Part shown: one piece after another, positions 6,482 through 12,487 of the stretch
How positions within the stretch are numbered: position 1 is the first letter of the stretch
Layout of the letters: every line of letters starts with the position of its first letter
Source of the DNA: Clostridiales bacterium UBA7103
Lineage (GTDB): Bacteria; Bacillota; Clostridia; Oscillospirales; Oscillospiraceae
DNA: 12,487 bases
Assembly (NCBI GenBank): GCA_002493305.1
Contig: DKYJ01000046.1
Coordinates: 3,962-16,448 of the forward strand
Reading direction: 5' to 3'
Translations under genes and position numbers: made by a program
Notes under the pieces: model-generated
The model's database searches: none
Seen by the model: only the letters and a program-made list of their open reading frames with translations
Told to the model about the DNA's origin: nothing

Positions 6482-7366
6482 ATGAAAAAAATAATTTCTC
6501 TTATACTTACAGTGTTAATGCTCGCCTCCACCGGTGTCACAGCCTTTGCCGACGGGAACAATGAACCAAACCAGAGCCGCGCTGTCATTGGCGCGGATCT
6601 TACCCCTGAGCAGGTAAATTCTGTTTACCAGCTTTTCGGTGTCAGCCGCGGTGTGCCCATTGAGCTGACAGTTACAAACGCAGAGGAGAGGGAATATCTC
6701 GAGGGATATGTGGATGACTCCATCATTGGCACTCGTTCCATCTCCTGTGTGTATGTGGAGCTGCTGCCCGAAAACTCCGGCATGGATGTGACCACCAGCA
6801 ACATCACCTGGTGTTCCGCCGAAATGTACATCAGTGCCCTCGCCACCGCTGGTATAACAGACGCGAAGATCGTTGTCGCCGCGCCCTTTGAGGTCAGCGG
6901 AACCGCCGCTCTCACAGGCGTGTATAAGGCCTATGAGGATATGACCGGCAAAAAGCTGGACGATATAGCCAAGCTTGTCTCCACTCAGGAGCTGACCATT
7001 ACCGGCGAGCTTGCAAATGAAATTGGCAGCATGGACTCCACATCTATTGTAAACGACCTGAAGCTCATGCTGGACGAGACTGCCCAGATGACTGACGAGG
7101 AGATCCGCCAGCAGATCATCCAGATCGCCGCGAGATACAATGTCACCCTTACCGACACCCAGATAAACCAGCTGATAAGCCTCTGCCGCTCCCTCGAGGG
7201 GCTGGACGGGGATGCGCTCAAGGCAAGGGTAGAGGATGTGCAAAAGACCCTCCAGAAAGTGTCCGACGCGAAAACACAGGTCGTTGGTTTTGTTCAGGCG
7301 GTAAAAAAGGTTGTTACCTCCATTAAGGGCTTCTTTGAAAAAATTGGAGATATTATAGGCCTGTAA
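6482..7366 (+). CDS. Secreted DUF1002 domain protein
   Basis: This is a predicted secreted protein of unknown function found in Firmicutes (DUF1002). The 294-residue product begins with a classic signal peptide: MKKI, a hydrophobic stretch, and a probable cleavage after AFA near residue 24. Recognisable family stretches include GADLTPEQVNSVYQLFGV, TNAEEREYLEGYV, the SNITWCSAEMYISALATAG segment, and VVAAPFEVSGTAALTGVYKA followed by YEDMTG. The C-terminal third is helical and charged, ending in an amphipathic KKVVTSIKGFFEKIGDIIGL. There is no LPXTG motif, lipobox or second membrane span, so it should be released or held non-covalently. The start is set by AAAGGA (6469-6474) seven bases before the ATG. 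An upstream in-frame ATG at 6413 would bury the signal peptide. It forms its own transcription unit with a terminator behind it. Its function cannot be inferred from these neighbours. Confidence 0.85.
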   Translation: MKKIISLILTVLMLASTGVTAFADGNNEPNQSRAVIGADLTPEQVNSVYQLFGVSRGVPIELTVTNAEEREYLEGYVDDSIIGTRSISCVYVELLPENSGMDVTTSNITWCSAEMYISALATAGITDAKIVVAAPFEVSGTAALTGVYKAYEDMTGKKLDDIAKLVSTQELTITGELANEIGSMDSTSIVNDLKLMLDETAQMTDEEIRQQIIQIAARYNVTLTDTQINQLISLCRSLEGLDGDALKARVEDVQKTLQKVSDAKTQVVGFVQAVKKVVTSIKGFFEKIGDIIGL

Positions 7367-7385
7367 ACAAAAATCGAACAGCTCA

Positions 7386-7423
7386 GCAAAAACGCCCTTC
7401 CTTTTTTGGGAGGGCGTTTTTGC
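7386..7423. terminator. Intrinsic terminator after the DUF1002 gene
   Basis: Two 16-base arms (7386-7401 and 7408-7423) pair with a single G-T wobble around a T6 loop. A-rich and T-rich stem ends give the usual terminator shape. It begins 19 bases after the stop codon and separates this gene from tetR. Confidence 0.9.
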
Positions 7424-7467
7424 TACAAATTTTTGAATTATGTCTAAACACTGATAAATAAAAAGAC

Positions 7468-7495
7468 TTTACTTATAAATTTGGTATGGTATAAT
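7468..7495 (+). promoter_or_regulatory. tetR promoter with extended -10
   Basis: A perfect TATAAT (7490-7495) is preceded by TGG (7487-7489), an extended -10 element, and by TTTACT (7468-7473) 16 bases upstream. Transcription should start near 7502. This rules out the in-frame TTG at 7481 as a start and supports the ATG at 7532. Confidence 0.8.
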
Positions 7496-7508
7496 ATATT
7501 CACAATAT
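7496..7508. promoter_or_regulatory. Small dyad at the predicted tetR transcription start
   Basis: ATATT-CAC-AATAT is a perfect inverted repeat lying directly downstream of the -10 box. Its position would suit autorepression by the TetR product. It is short and AT-rich, so it may be chance. Confidence 0.3.
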
Positions 7509-7531
7509 CGGAAAAAATATGGGGGCTCATT

Positions 7532-8110
7532 ATGTCGTCGTCCACTAAAGAAGCGTTGTCCGCGGCTCTGAAGAAGATGCTGGGTGTCAAGCCAATTGAC
7601 AAAGTGACTGTCAAGGATCTGGTAGGTATCTGCAATGTCAACCGCCAGACATTTTACTATCATTTTAACGACGTGTATGATCTGCTGGCCTGGACTTTTG
7701 AGGAGGACGCTGACCGGTATCTGCCCAGCAAGGTAATATATGACAACTGGCGCGAGGATGTCATGACCTATTTCAGATATCTGCGTGATAACAGGGTCGT
7801 GGCTCTGAATATCTATAATTCTCCCAGACGCAAGTTTATGCTCAAGCATATTAAAGACAGACTTCATAGCTGTGTGCGGGATTTTGCCCTGATAGTGTCC
7901 GAGGACAGGAATATAGACATGCAGGATTTTGAATTTGTTGTAGAGCTTTACACGAATCTTGTTGTCGGCCTCATCTCCCAGTGGATGGATATCGGAATGC
8001 CTGAATCCCTGCCAGGCAACAGGGAGCGGATAATGAGTCTGCTCGATAACAGCGTTGAAGTTATGCTGGGCAGCTTCCAGGGACGAGGAAAAAATAACGC
8101 TCAGCCGTGA
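7532..8110 (+). CDS. TetR/AcrR family transcriptional regulator (probable TetR_C_8 type)
   Basis: This is a DNA-binding regulator of 192 residues. The N-terminal helix-turn-helix domain is clear: STKEALSAALKKML (4-17), then DKVTVKDLVGICNVNRQTFY with the recognition helix around 36-45 and the typical YYHFNDVYDL (41-50) that follows it. The C-terminal domain (about 70-190) resembles the ligand/dimer domain seen in DhaS-like regulators (TetR_C_8). No ligand can be named. The start was set by the promoter, which lies downstream of the alternative TTG start. The Shine-Dalgarno is poor (GGGGG at 7521-7525, six bases before the ATG). The gene stands alone between terminators, tandem after the DUF1002 gene and convergent with brnQ. 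Possible targets are itself, the DUF1002 gene or brnQ, all by inference from position only. Confidence 0.88.
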   Translation: MSSSTKEALSAALKKMLGVKPIDKVTVKDLVGICNVNRQTFYYHFNDVYDLLAWTFEEDADRYLPSKVIYDNWREDVMTYFRYLRDNRVVALNIYNSPRRKFMLKHIKDRLHSCVRDFALIVSEDRNIDMQDFEFVVELYTNLVVGLISQWMDIGMPESLPGNRERIMSLLDNSVEVMLGSFQGRGKNNAQP

Positions 8111-8123
8111 TAACAATAAATTG

Positions 8124-8158
8124 ACCGCCCTGTCAGGTACAGGGCGGTTGTAGTTTTT
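8124..8158 (+). terminator. Intrinsic terminator after tetR
   Basis: A perfect 10-bp GC-rich stem (8124-8133 with 8139-8148), a five-base loop, and T5 at 8154-8158, 13 bases after the tetR stop. It lies 33 bases beyond the end of brnQ on the other strand, where the T-tract is poorer, so it may also slow minus-strand transcription. Confidence 0.85.
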
Positions 8159-8181
8159 GGTGATATTTTGTGCTGAATTTA

Positions 8182-9474
8182 TTATGCTTTTTCAGACGCA
8201 CTGCGTCGCTTTAAGAAAACGTTCAGAATGAGACAGAGCAACAGGACAGCCAGAGTTGGCAGCAGCCATGCAAGATCCATTCCGTACAGCGGCAGGGAAA
8301 CGATGAATTTGCTGCGGGTGAAGGTGCACACAGCGCTGAACACCAGCGCCGCTGCAACGCAAACGCGGTACAGCCAATCCGGCAGTCTGTCACCGGCGAT
8401 GGACAGAAGAATGACCACGAGCATCGGCGGATAGAGCACATTGAGTATTGGAGAAGCAAAGGCTACTATCCGGTCTAACCCAAGATTTGCGGCGGCGGCG
8501 GAGAAAACGCAGATAATGGTGACAAGCAGGCTGTATTTTATTTTTCTGCCGGAGAGATTACAGAAGAAGCTGGCCGCGGAGCTGACAAGAGCCACCGCTG
8601 TGGTTATACACGCCAGAGCAACTACTATACCAAATACCACCACGCCGACCTTTCCCAAAAGCAAGGTCACTATATTTATGATAAGCTCTGCTCTTGTGAG
8701 GGGATCGGTATAAATGCGAGAGACGCTTGCCCCGAGATAAGCAAGCCCCAGGTAGACAATGAGCAGCAAAACACCGGAGAGGACAGCGGCGCCCTGAACA
8801 ACGCTGTTTCGATCAGAGGTGTCGTTATAGCCCTTGTCGGAGGCGGACTTGAGAATAATAATGCCAAACACCATGGCGGCAAGCACATCCATAGTCTGGT
8901 ATCCGGCTTTAAGCCCGGTGGACACAACGGAATTTACCCAGGTCATATCCGAGGCTGTACCAAGCGGTGAAACGATGCCTTTTATGATCAGCACCAGCAG
9001 ACCCAATAACAGAAGCGGCGTAAGCACCTTGCCGACTATATCGACCACCGCGGATTCTTTTACGCAAAGCAGCAGGATAAGCGCAAAGAATATAACCGAG
9101 ACAACAAGCGACGACGCGGAGGGGAGAAGGGGTAGAACCGACATTTCAAAGGTGGTGGCGGCGGTTCTGGGGATCGCAACAAGGGGGCCGATGCACAGCA
9201 CGACCACGCTCATAAGCAAGGCTGCGGGAACAGTGCCCAGATGACCGGTTATACCGTCAGGCCCGTCGGTGCGCAGCAGGACAAATATTGTCAGCATGGC
9301 AAGACCCACGTCTGATATATAATAGGCGGCGAAGCCCAGAAGCCACTGACTGCCTGATTGAAGACCCAGATACGGTGGGAAAACAACGTTGCCCGCCCCA
9401 AAGAACATGGAAAACAACGCAAAGCCTATAACGATGCTGTCTCTTAAATGGTTTTTACTTTTGATTTTTTTCAC
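8182..9474 (-). CDS. brnQ: Branched-chain amino acid transport system II carrier protein
   Basis: This is a sodium-coupled importer of leucine, isoleucine and valine in the cytoplasmic membrane (LIVCS family). The 430 residues contain about 12 hydrophobic spans. The family hallmark FGAGNVVFPP (25-34) follows a short basic N-terminus, and GPLVAIPRTAATTFE is the usual second motif. The length is normal. The start codon is GTG (complement of 9472-9474), supported by AGAGGG (complement of 9481-9486) six bases upstream; no ATG fits as well. It is a single-gene unit, convergent with tetR and divergent from ybaK. A T-box or leucine-responsive leader is not visible in the short upstream region. Confidence 0.94.
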   Translation of the reverse strand: MKKIKSKNHLRDSIVIGFALFSMFFGAGNVVFPPYLGLQSGSQWLLGFAAYYISDVGLAMLTIFVLLRTDGPDGITGHLGTVPAALLMSVVVLCIGPLVAIPRTAATTFEMSVLPLLPSASSLVVSVIFFALILLLCVKESAVVDIVGKVLTPLLLLGLLVLIIKGIVSPLGTASDMTWVNSVVSTGLKAGYQTMDVLAAMVFGIIILKSASDKGYNDTSDRNSVVQGAAVLSGVLLLIVYLGLAYLGASVSRIYTDPLTRAELIINIVTLLLGKVGVVVFGIVVALACITTAVALVSSAASFFCNLSGRKIKYSLLVTIICVFSAAAANLGLDRIVAFASPILNVLYPPMLVVILLSIAGDRLPDWLYRVCVAAALVFSAVCTFTRSKFIVSLPLYGMDLAWLLPTLAVLLLCLILNVFLKRRSASEKA

Positions 9475-9515
9475 CGAATACCCTCTTTCACGGAAAGATT
9501 AATTTATTTTTCAAT

Positions 9516-9543
9516 ATAATAACACACTTTGCACAAAAAGCAA
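9516..9543 (-). promoter_or_regulatory. Candidate brnQ promoter
   Basis: On the minus strand TATTAT (9516-9521) lies 16 bases after TTGCTT (9538-9543), about 42 bases before the GTG. The -10 box is good and the -35 box is poor. The rest of the 253-base gap to ybaK (about 9544-9653) shows no gene or clear signal. Confidence 0.4.
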
Positions 9544-9653
9544 AGGAAATTGAGGCTGTTAAAAAAATATTTTGTCAAAATTGAACAAATAAGATCGCTT
9601 GCAATTGGCAGCCACCTGTGCCAGCCTGATCATAACCGAGGTAAAGCTTTGTG

Positions 9654-9682
9654 TTGAAAGAATAAAAAAAATAGAGTATAAT
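9654..9682 (+). promoter_or_regulatory. Promoter of the ybaK-uvrA unit
   Basis: TTGAAA (9654-9659) and a perfect TATAAT (9677-9682) are separated by exactly 17 bases. The -10 box ends 45 bases before the ybaK ATG. I see no LexA-type (Cheo) box around it, although uvrA is damage-inducible in many bacteria. Confidence 0.85.
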
Positions 9683-9717
9683 AGAACGAAAACCTTAAAA
9701 TGACTGTGCGGCTGAAT

Positions 9718-9721
9718 GGAG
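9718..9721 (+). promoter_or_regulatory. Shine-Dalgarno that fixes the ybaK start
   Basis: GGAG sits six bases before the ATG at 9728. An in-frame ATG at 9716 has no ribosome binding site and itself overlaps this element, so the later start is preferred. Confidence 0.65.
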
Positions 9722-9727
9722 AAAAAT

Positions 9728-10210
9728 ATGGCGGAGCAAAAAACTAACGTTATGCGCACGCTTGAGCAAAAAAAGATAAAGTATATCGCCCATGAATACC
9801 CTCACGGTGATGAGGCAGTGGACGGGATGACCGTAGCCAATATCCTCGGCATCGACCCTTCGCGGATATTCAAAACGCTGGTCGTCCGCGGGGCGAGCAA
9901 AAAAATATATGTTTTTGTGCTGCCCGTCTGCGCGGAGCTTGAGCTTAAAAAAGCGGCGAAGGCGGCGGGGGAGAAGTCTGTCGCCATGGTGCATGTGAGC
10001 GAGATCAACGCCCTGACCGGTTATGTCCGGGGCGGCTGCTCGCCCATAGGCATGAGAAAGCTCTACCCCACATTTTATGACAGCAGCCTGCTCGAGCAGG
10101 ACACGGTGCTGGTCAGCGCGGGAAAAATAGGCCGTCAGGTCGAGCTTTCACCCGCCGCGCTCATCGCTCTAACAGGCGGCAAAACAGCAGATATCATAAC
10201 CGAGGAGTAA
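9728..10210 (+). CDS. ybaK: Cys-tRNA(Pro) deacylase, YbaK/EbsC family
   Basis: This is a trans-acting editing enzyme that hydrolyses cysteine wrongly attached to tRNA(Pro). The 160-residue protein matches the YbaK fold from end to end: IFKTLVVRG with K49, the GYVRGGCSPIGMRK block with G98, S105, P106, G108 and K111, and the C-terminal SAGKIGRQVELSP. The family also contains enzymes of other tRNA specificity, but the GGCSPIG block favours YbaK over ProX or the ProRS INS domain. A strong promoter precedes it. uvrA begins three bases after its stop, so the two genes should be cotranscribed. The functional link between tRNA editing and excision repair is not obvious. Confidence 0.92.
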   Translation: MAEQKTNVMRTLEQKKIKYIAHEYPHGDEAVDGMTVANILGIDPSRIFKTLVVRGASKKIYVFVLPVCAELELKKAAKAAGEKSVAMVHVSEINALTGYVRGGCSPIGMRKLYPTFYDSSLLEQDTVLVSAGKIGRQVELSPAALIALTGGKTADIITEE

Positions 10211-10213
10211 ACT

Positions 10214-12487
10214 ATGCACAACAGCGTATTCGTAAAAGGCGCAAGAGAAAACAACCTTAAAAACATTGATGTTGAAATACCGAGAGACAAGCTCGTGGTC
10301 ATGACCGGGCTTTCGGGCAGCGGCAAATCCAGCCTTGCCTTCGATACAATTTACGCTGAGGGTCAGCGCCGCTATGTGGAGAGCCTCAGCTCCTACGCCC
10401 GCATGTTCCTCGGACAGATGGATAAGCCCGATGTTGACTATATTGACGGACTGTCCCCGGCAATCTCCATCGACCAAAAGACCACCTCGCGCAATCCCCG
10501 CTCAACAGTGGGTACTGTGACGGAGATATATGATTATCTCAGGCTTTTGTGGGCGCGTATCGGCGTGCCTCACTGCCCAAAGTGCGGCAAGGAGATACGC
10601 CGCCAGAGCATCGATCAGATAGTCGACCGAATTATGGAGCTGCCTCAGGGGACAAAGATACAGCTTCTATCCCCGGTCGTGCGCGGCAGGAAAGGCGAGC
10701 ACGCCAAGATATTCGAGGACGCGAAGAAGTCCGGCTATGTCCGTGCGCGGGTAGACGGGATAATTTACGAGCTGTCCGAGGAAATAAAGCTCGAAAAAAA
10801 TAAAAAGCACAATATTGAAATAGTTGTAGACAGGCTTGCCATAAAGCCTGATATTATCCGCCGCCTGACCGATTCCGCGGAGACAGCTCTTGCTCTCTCC
10901 GGAGGGCTGCTGTTCGTGGAGCTTGTGCCTGACGGGGAAGTGCTCAGCTTCTCCCAGAACTATGCCTGCGACGACTGCGGCATCTCCATGGAGGAGCTCG
11001 CGCCCCGTCTGTTCTCATTTAACAGCCCTCAGGGCGCCTGCCCGGAGTGTACGGGTCTGGGCATGAAGATGCTGATCGACCCGGAGCTTATTATGCCGAA
11101 TCCCTCGCTGAGTATCATTGACGGGGGAATAACCGCCTCCGGTTGGGGCAATGTCCGCGCTGACGGTATCTCCAAGATGTATTTTGAGGCCCTTGGCCGC
11201 CGGTATCACTTTAAGCTCACCGATCCTATTAAGCAGCTGCCCCGGGAGGCGATACAGGCCATTTTATACGGCACCAAGGGAGAGCCACTGGAGCTGCACT
11301 ATGAAAAGAGCGAGGGGTATGGCGTTATAAAGCGGGAGTTTGAGGGCATTGTCAACAACCTTGAACGCCGCTATAAGGAAACACAGAGCGCCGCCATGAG
11401 GGCTGATATCGAGGAATGTATGTCTGAGATACCCTGCCCGAAGTGCGGCGGAAAAAGGCTCAAGCCCACGGCGCTGGCTGTGACGGTGGGTGGCATGAAC
11501 ATCGCCGATTTTACAGATCTGTCTGTCGTAAGGGCGCTGGATTTCATAAACAGCCTGAATCTGAATGATAAAGAAACTGTAATTGCCGAGCGAATTTTGA
11601 AGGAGATCAAATCTCGCCTGGGCTTCCTGCAGAGCGTGGGACTGGGTTATCTGACCCTTTCCCGGGCGGCGGGGACTCTCTCCGGCGGCGAGAGCCAGCG
11701 CATCCGCCTTGCGACTCAGATAGGCTCAAGCCTGATGGGTGTGCTGTATATCCTCGATGAGCCCAGCATTGGTCTGCATCAGCGGGACAATGAAAAGCTC
11801 CTGCGCACGCTCTGCCGGCTGCGCGATCTGGGCAACACCCTCATTGTTGTCGAGCATGACGAGGACACCATGCGCAGCGCCGATTATATCGTGGATATTG
11901 GCCCCGGCGCGGGCATAAACGGCGGCAGGGTGGTCGCCGCGGGCAGTGTGGAGGATATCTGTGCCTGCCCCGAGTCCATAACCGGGCAGTACCTCAGCGG
12001 GAGAAAACGCATACCCGTTCCGACCCAACGCCGACATGGCAACGGCCACAGCATCATTATCCGCGGCGCGCGGGAAAATAACCTGAAAAACATTGATATT
12101 GAAATACCTTTAGGCGAGCTTGTGTGCGTCACGGGCGTATCCGGCAGCGGCAAATCCTCCCTTATAAATGAAGTTCTCTATAAAACTCTCGCTGCGGAGA
12201 AAAACCGGGTCAAGGTGCGCCCGGGCAAGTGTGACCGGGTAGAGGGGCTTGAATTTGTGGACAAGGTCATTGCCCTTGACCAGAGCCCGATTGGCCGTAC
12301 GCCCCGCTCAAACCCCGCCACCTACACCGGGGTGTTCAACGATATACGTGAGCTTTTTGCCTGCACACAGGACGCGAGGCTCCGCGGCTATTCTTCAGGA
12401 CGCTTCTCGTTTAATGTGAAGGGCGGCCGCTGCGAGGCATGCTCCGGTGACGGGCTTGTGAAGATAGAGATGCATTTTCTGCCGGAT
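10214..12487 (+). CDS. uvrA: Excinuclease ABC subunit A, 3' end missing
   Basis: This is the damage-recognition ATPase of nucleotide excision repair, acting as a dimer with UvrB. The reading frame is open for 758 codons to the window edge; about 190 residues of a usual 940-950 are outside. Seen in order: the first Walker A GLSGSGKS (32-39); CPKC (121-124); the zinc finger C252, C255, C276, C279; CPKC (408-411); the ABC signature LSGGE (489-493); Walker B with D515 and E516; the H-loop H548; the second Walker A GVSGSGKS (641-648); and the first pair of the next zinc finger, C740 and C743. The second signature and Walker B lie beyond the edge. GAGGAG (10202-10207), overlapping the end of ybaK, precedes the ATG by six bases. 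No frameshift was found on full translation. Confidence 0.97.
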   Translation, partial: MHNSVFVKGARENNLKNIDVEIPRDKLVVMTGLSGSGKSSLAFDTIYAEGQRRYVESLSSYARMFLGQMDKPDVDYIDGLSPAISIDQKTTSRNPRSTVGTVTEIYDYLRLLWARIGVPHCPKCGKEIRRQSIDQIVDRIMELPQGTKIQLLSPVVRGRKGEHAKIFEDAKKSGYVRARVDGIIYELSEEIKLEKNKKHNIEIVVDRLAIKPDIIRRLTDSAETALALSGGLLFVELVPDGEVLSFSQNYACDDCGISMEELAPRLFSFNSPQGACPECTGLGMKMLIDPELIMPNPSLSIIDGGITASGWGNVRADGISKMYFEALGRRYHFKLTDPIKQLPREAIQAILYGTKGEPLELHYEKSEGYGVIKREFEGIVNNLERRYKETQSAAMRADIEECMSEIPCPKCGGKRLKPTALAVTVGGMNIADFTDLSVVRALDFINSLNLNDKETVIAERILKEIKSRLGFLQSVGLGYLTLSRAAGTLSGGESQRIRLATQIGSSLMGVLYILDEPSIGLHQRDNEKLLRTLCRLRDLGNTLIVVEHDEDTMRSADYIVDIGPGAGINGGRVVAAGSVEDICACPESITGQYLSGRKRIPVPTQRRHGNGHSIIIRGARENNLKNIDIEIPLGELVCVTGVSGSGKSSLINEVLYKTLAAEKNRVKVRPGKCDRVEGLEFVDKVIALDQSPIGRTPRSNPATYTGVFNDIRELFACTQDARLRGYSSGRFSFNVKGGRCEACSGDGLVKIEMHFLPD

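Noticed and set aside
6515..7243. A 242-codon minus-strand frame opposite the DUF1002 gene
   Set aside because: The plus strand has a signal peptide, Shine-Dalgarno and family motifs; the minus frame has none.
7469..8116. A 215-codon minus-strand frame covering tetR
   Set aside because: The plus strand encodes a clear helix-turn-helix regulator with promoter and terminator in the right places.
9570..9592. Loose dyad TTTGT...ACAAA between brnQ and ybaK
   Set aside because: Only five bases per arm match in a very AT-rich stretch, and it lies outside both promoters.
1..12487. Mobile element, CRISPR, phage defence or toxin-antitoxin system
   Set aside because: No transposase, integrase, repeat array, nuclease or toxin-antitoxin pair was found on either strand; every long frame is accounted for by a known family or its shadow.

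Overview
The window looks like ordinary chromosome of a low-to-mid GC Firmicute, most likely a gut-type Clostridia member (Oscillospirales-like). This assignment is inferred from gene order and protein families: SRP RNA followed by dnaX and ybaB, a DUF1002 secreted protein, a TetR regulator that looks like the TetR_C_8 type, a monomer-type NagB, and AGCS and LIVCS amino-acid carriers. No mobile element, CRISPR array, phage gene, tRNA or rRNA is visible, and I did not find a clearly new multi-gene system.

Layout. (1) Positions 1-2269, + strand: the 3' half of the SRP RNA (cut by the window edge), then dnaX (clamp-loader gamma/tau) and ybaB (nucleoid-associated EbfC family) four bases apart. 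The usual third member, recR, is absent. (2) 2282-4138: a hairpin, then a cytoplasmic glycoside hydrolase family 2 enzyme on the + strand, ended by a perfect 16-bp bidirectional terminator. (3) 4184-6337, - strand: an AGCS sodium/alanine-type symporter followed by nagB. nagB has its own near-consensus promoter, whose -35 box contains the symporter's stop codon. (4) 6338-6481: a divergent intergenic region with a 16-bp near-palindrome and a leader inverted repeat. (5) 6482-7366, + strand: a secreted DUF1002 protein and its terminator. (6) 7532-8110, + strand: a TetR-family regulator with an extended -10 promoter and a small dyad near the predicted transcription start. (7) 8182-9474, - strand: BrnQ branched-chain amino-acid carrier, convergent with tetR across a hairpin. 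(8) 9728-12487, + strand: ybaK (Cys-tRNA(Pro) deacylase family) and uvrA (excision repair ATPase) three bases apart behind one strong promoter. uvrA runs off the window end.

Functional themes. The housekeeping genes cover replication, nucleoid structure, protein export, translation quality control and DNA repair. The metabolic genes fit growth on host or plant glycans and amino acids: GH2 releases sugars from small glycosides, NagB feeds amino-sugar carbon into glycolysis, and two sodium-coupled carriers take up amino acids. Nearly every transcription unit has a readable promoter or terminator. The most useful observations are therefore regulatory: overlapping signals, dyads, and the missing recR.
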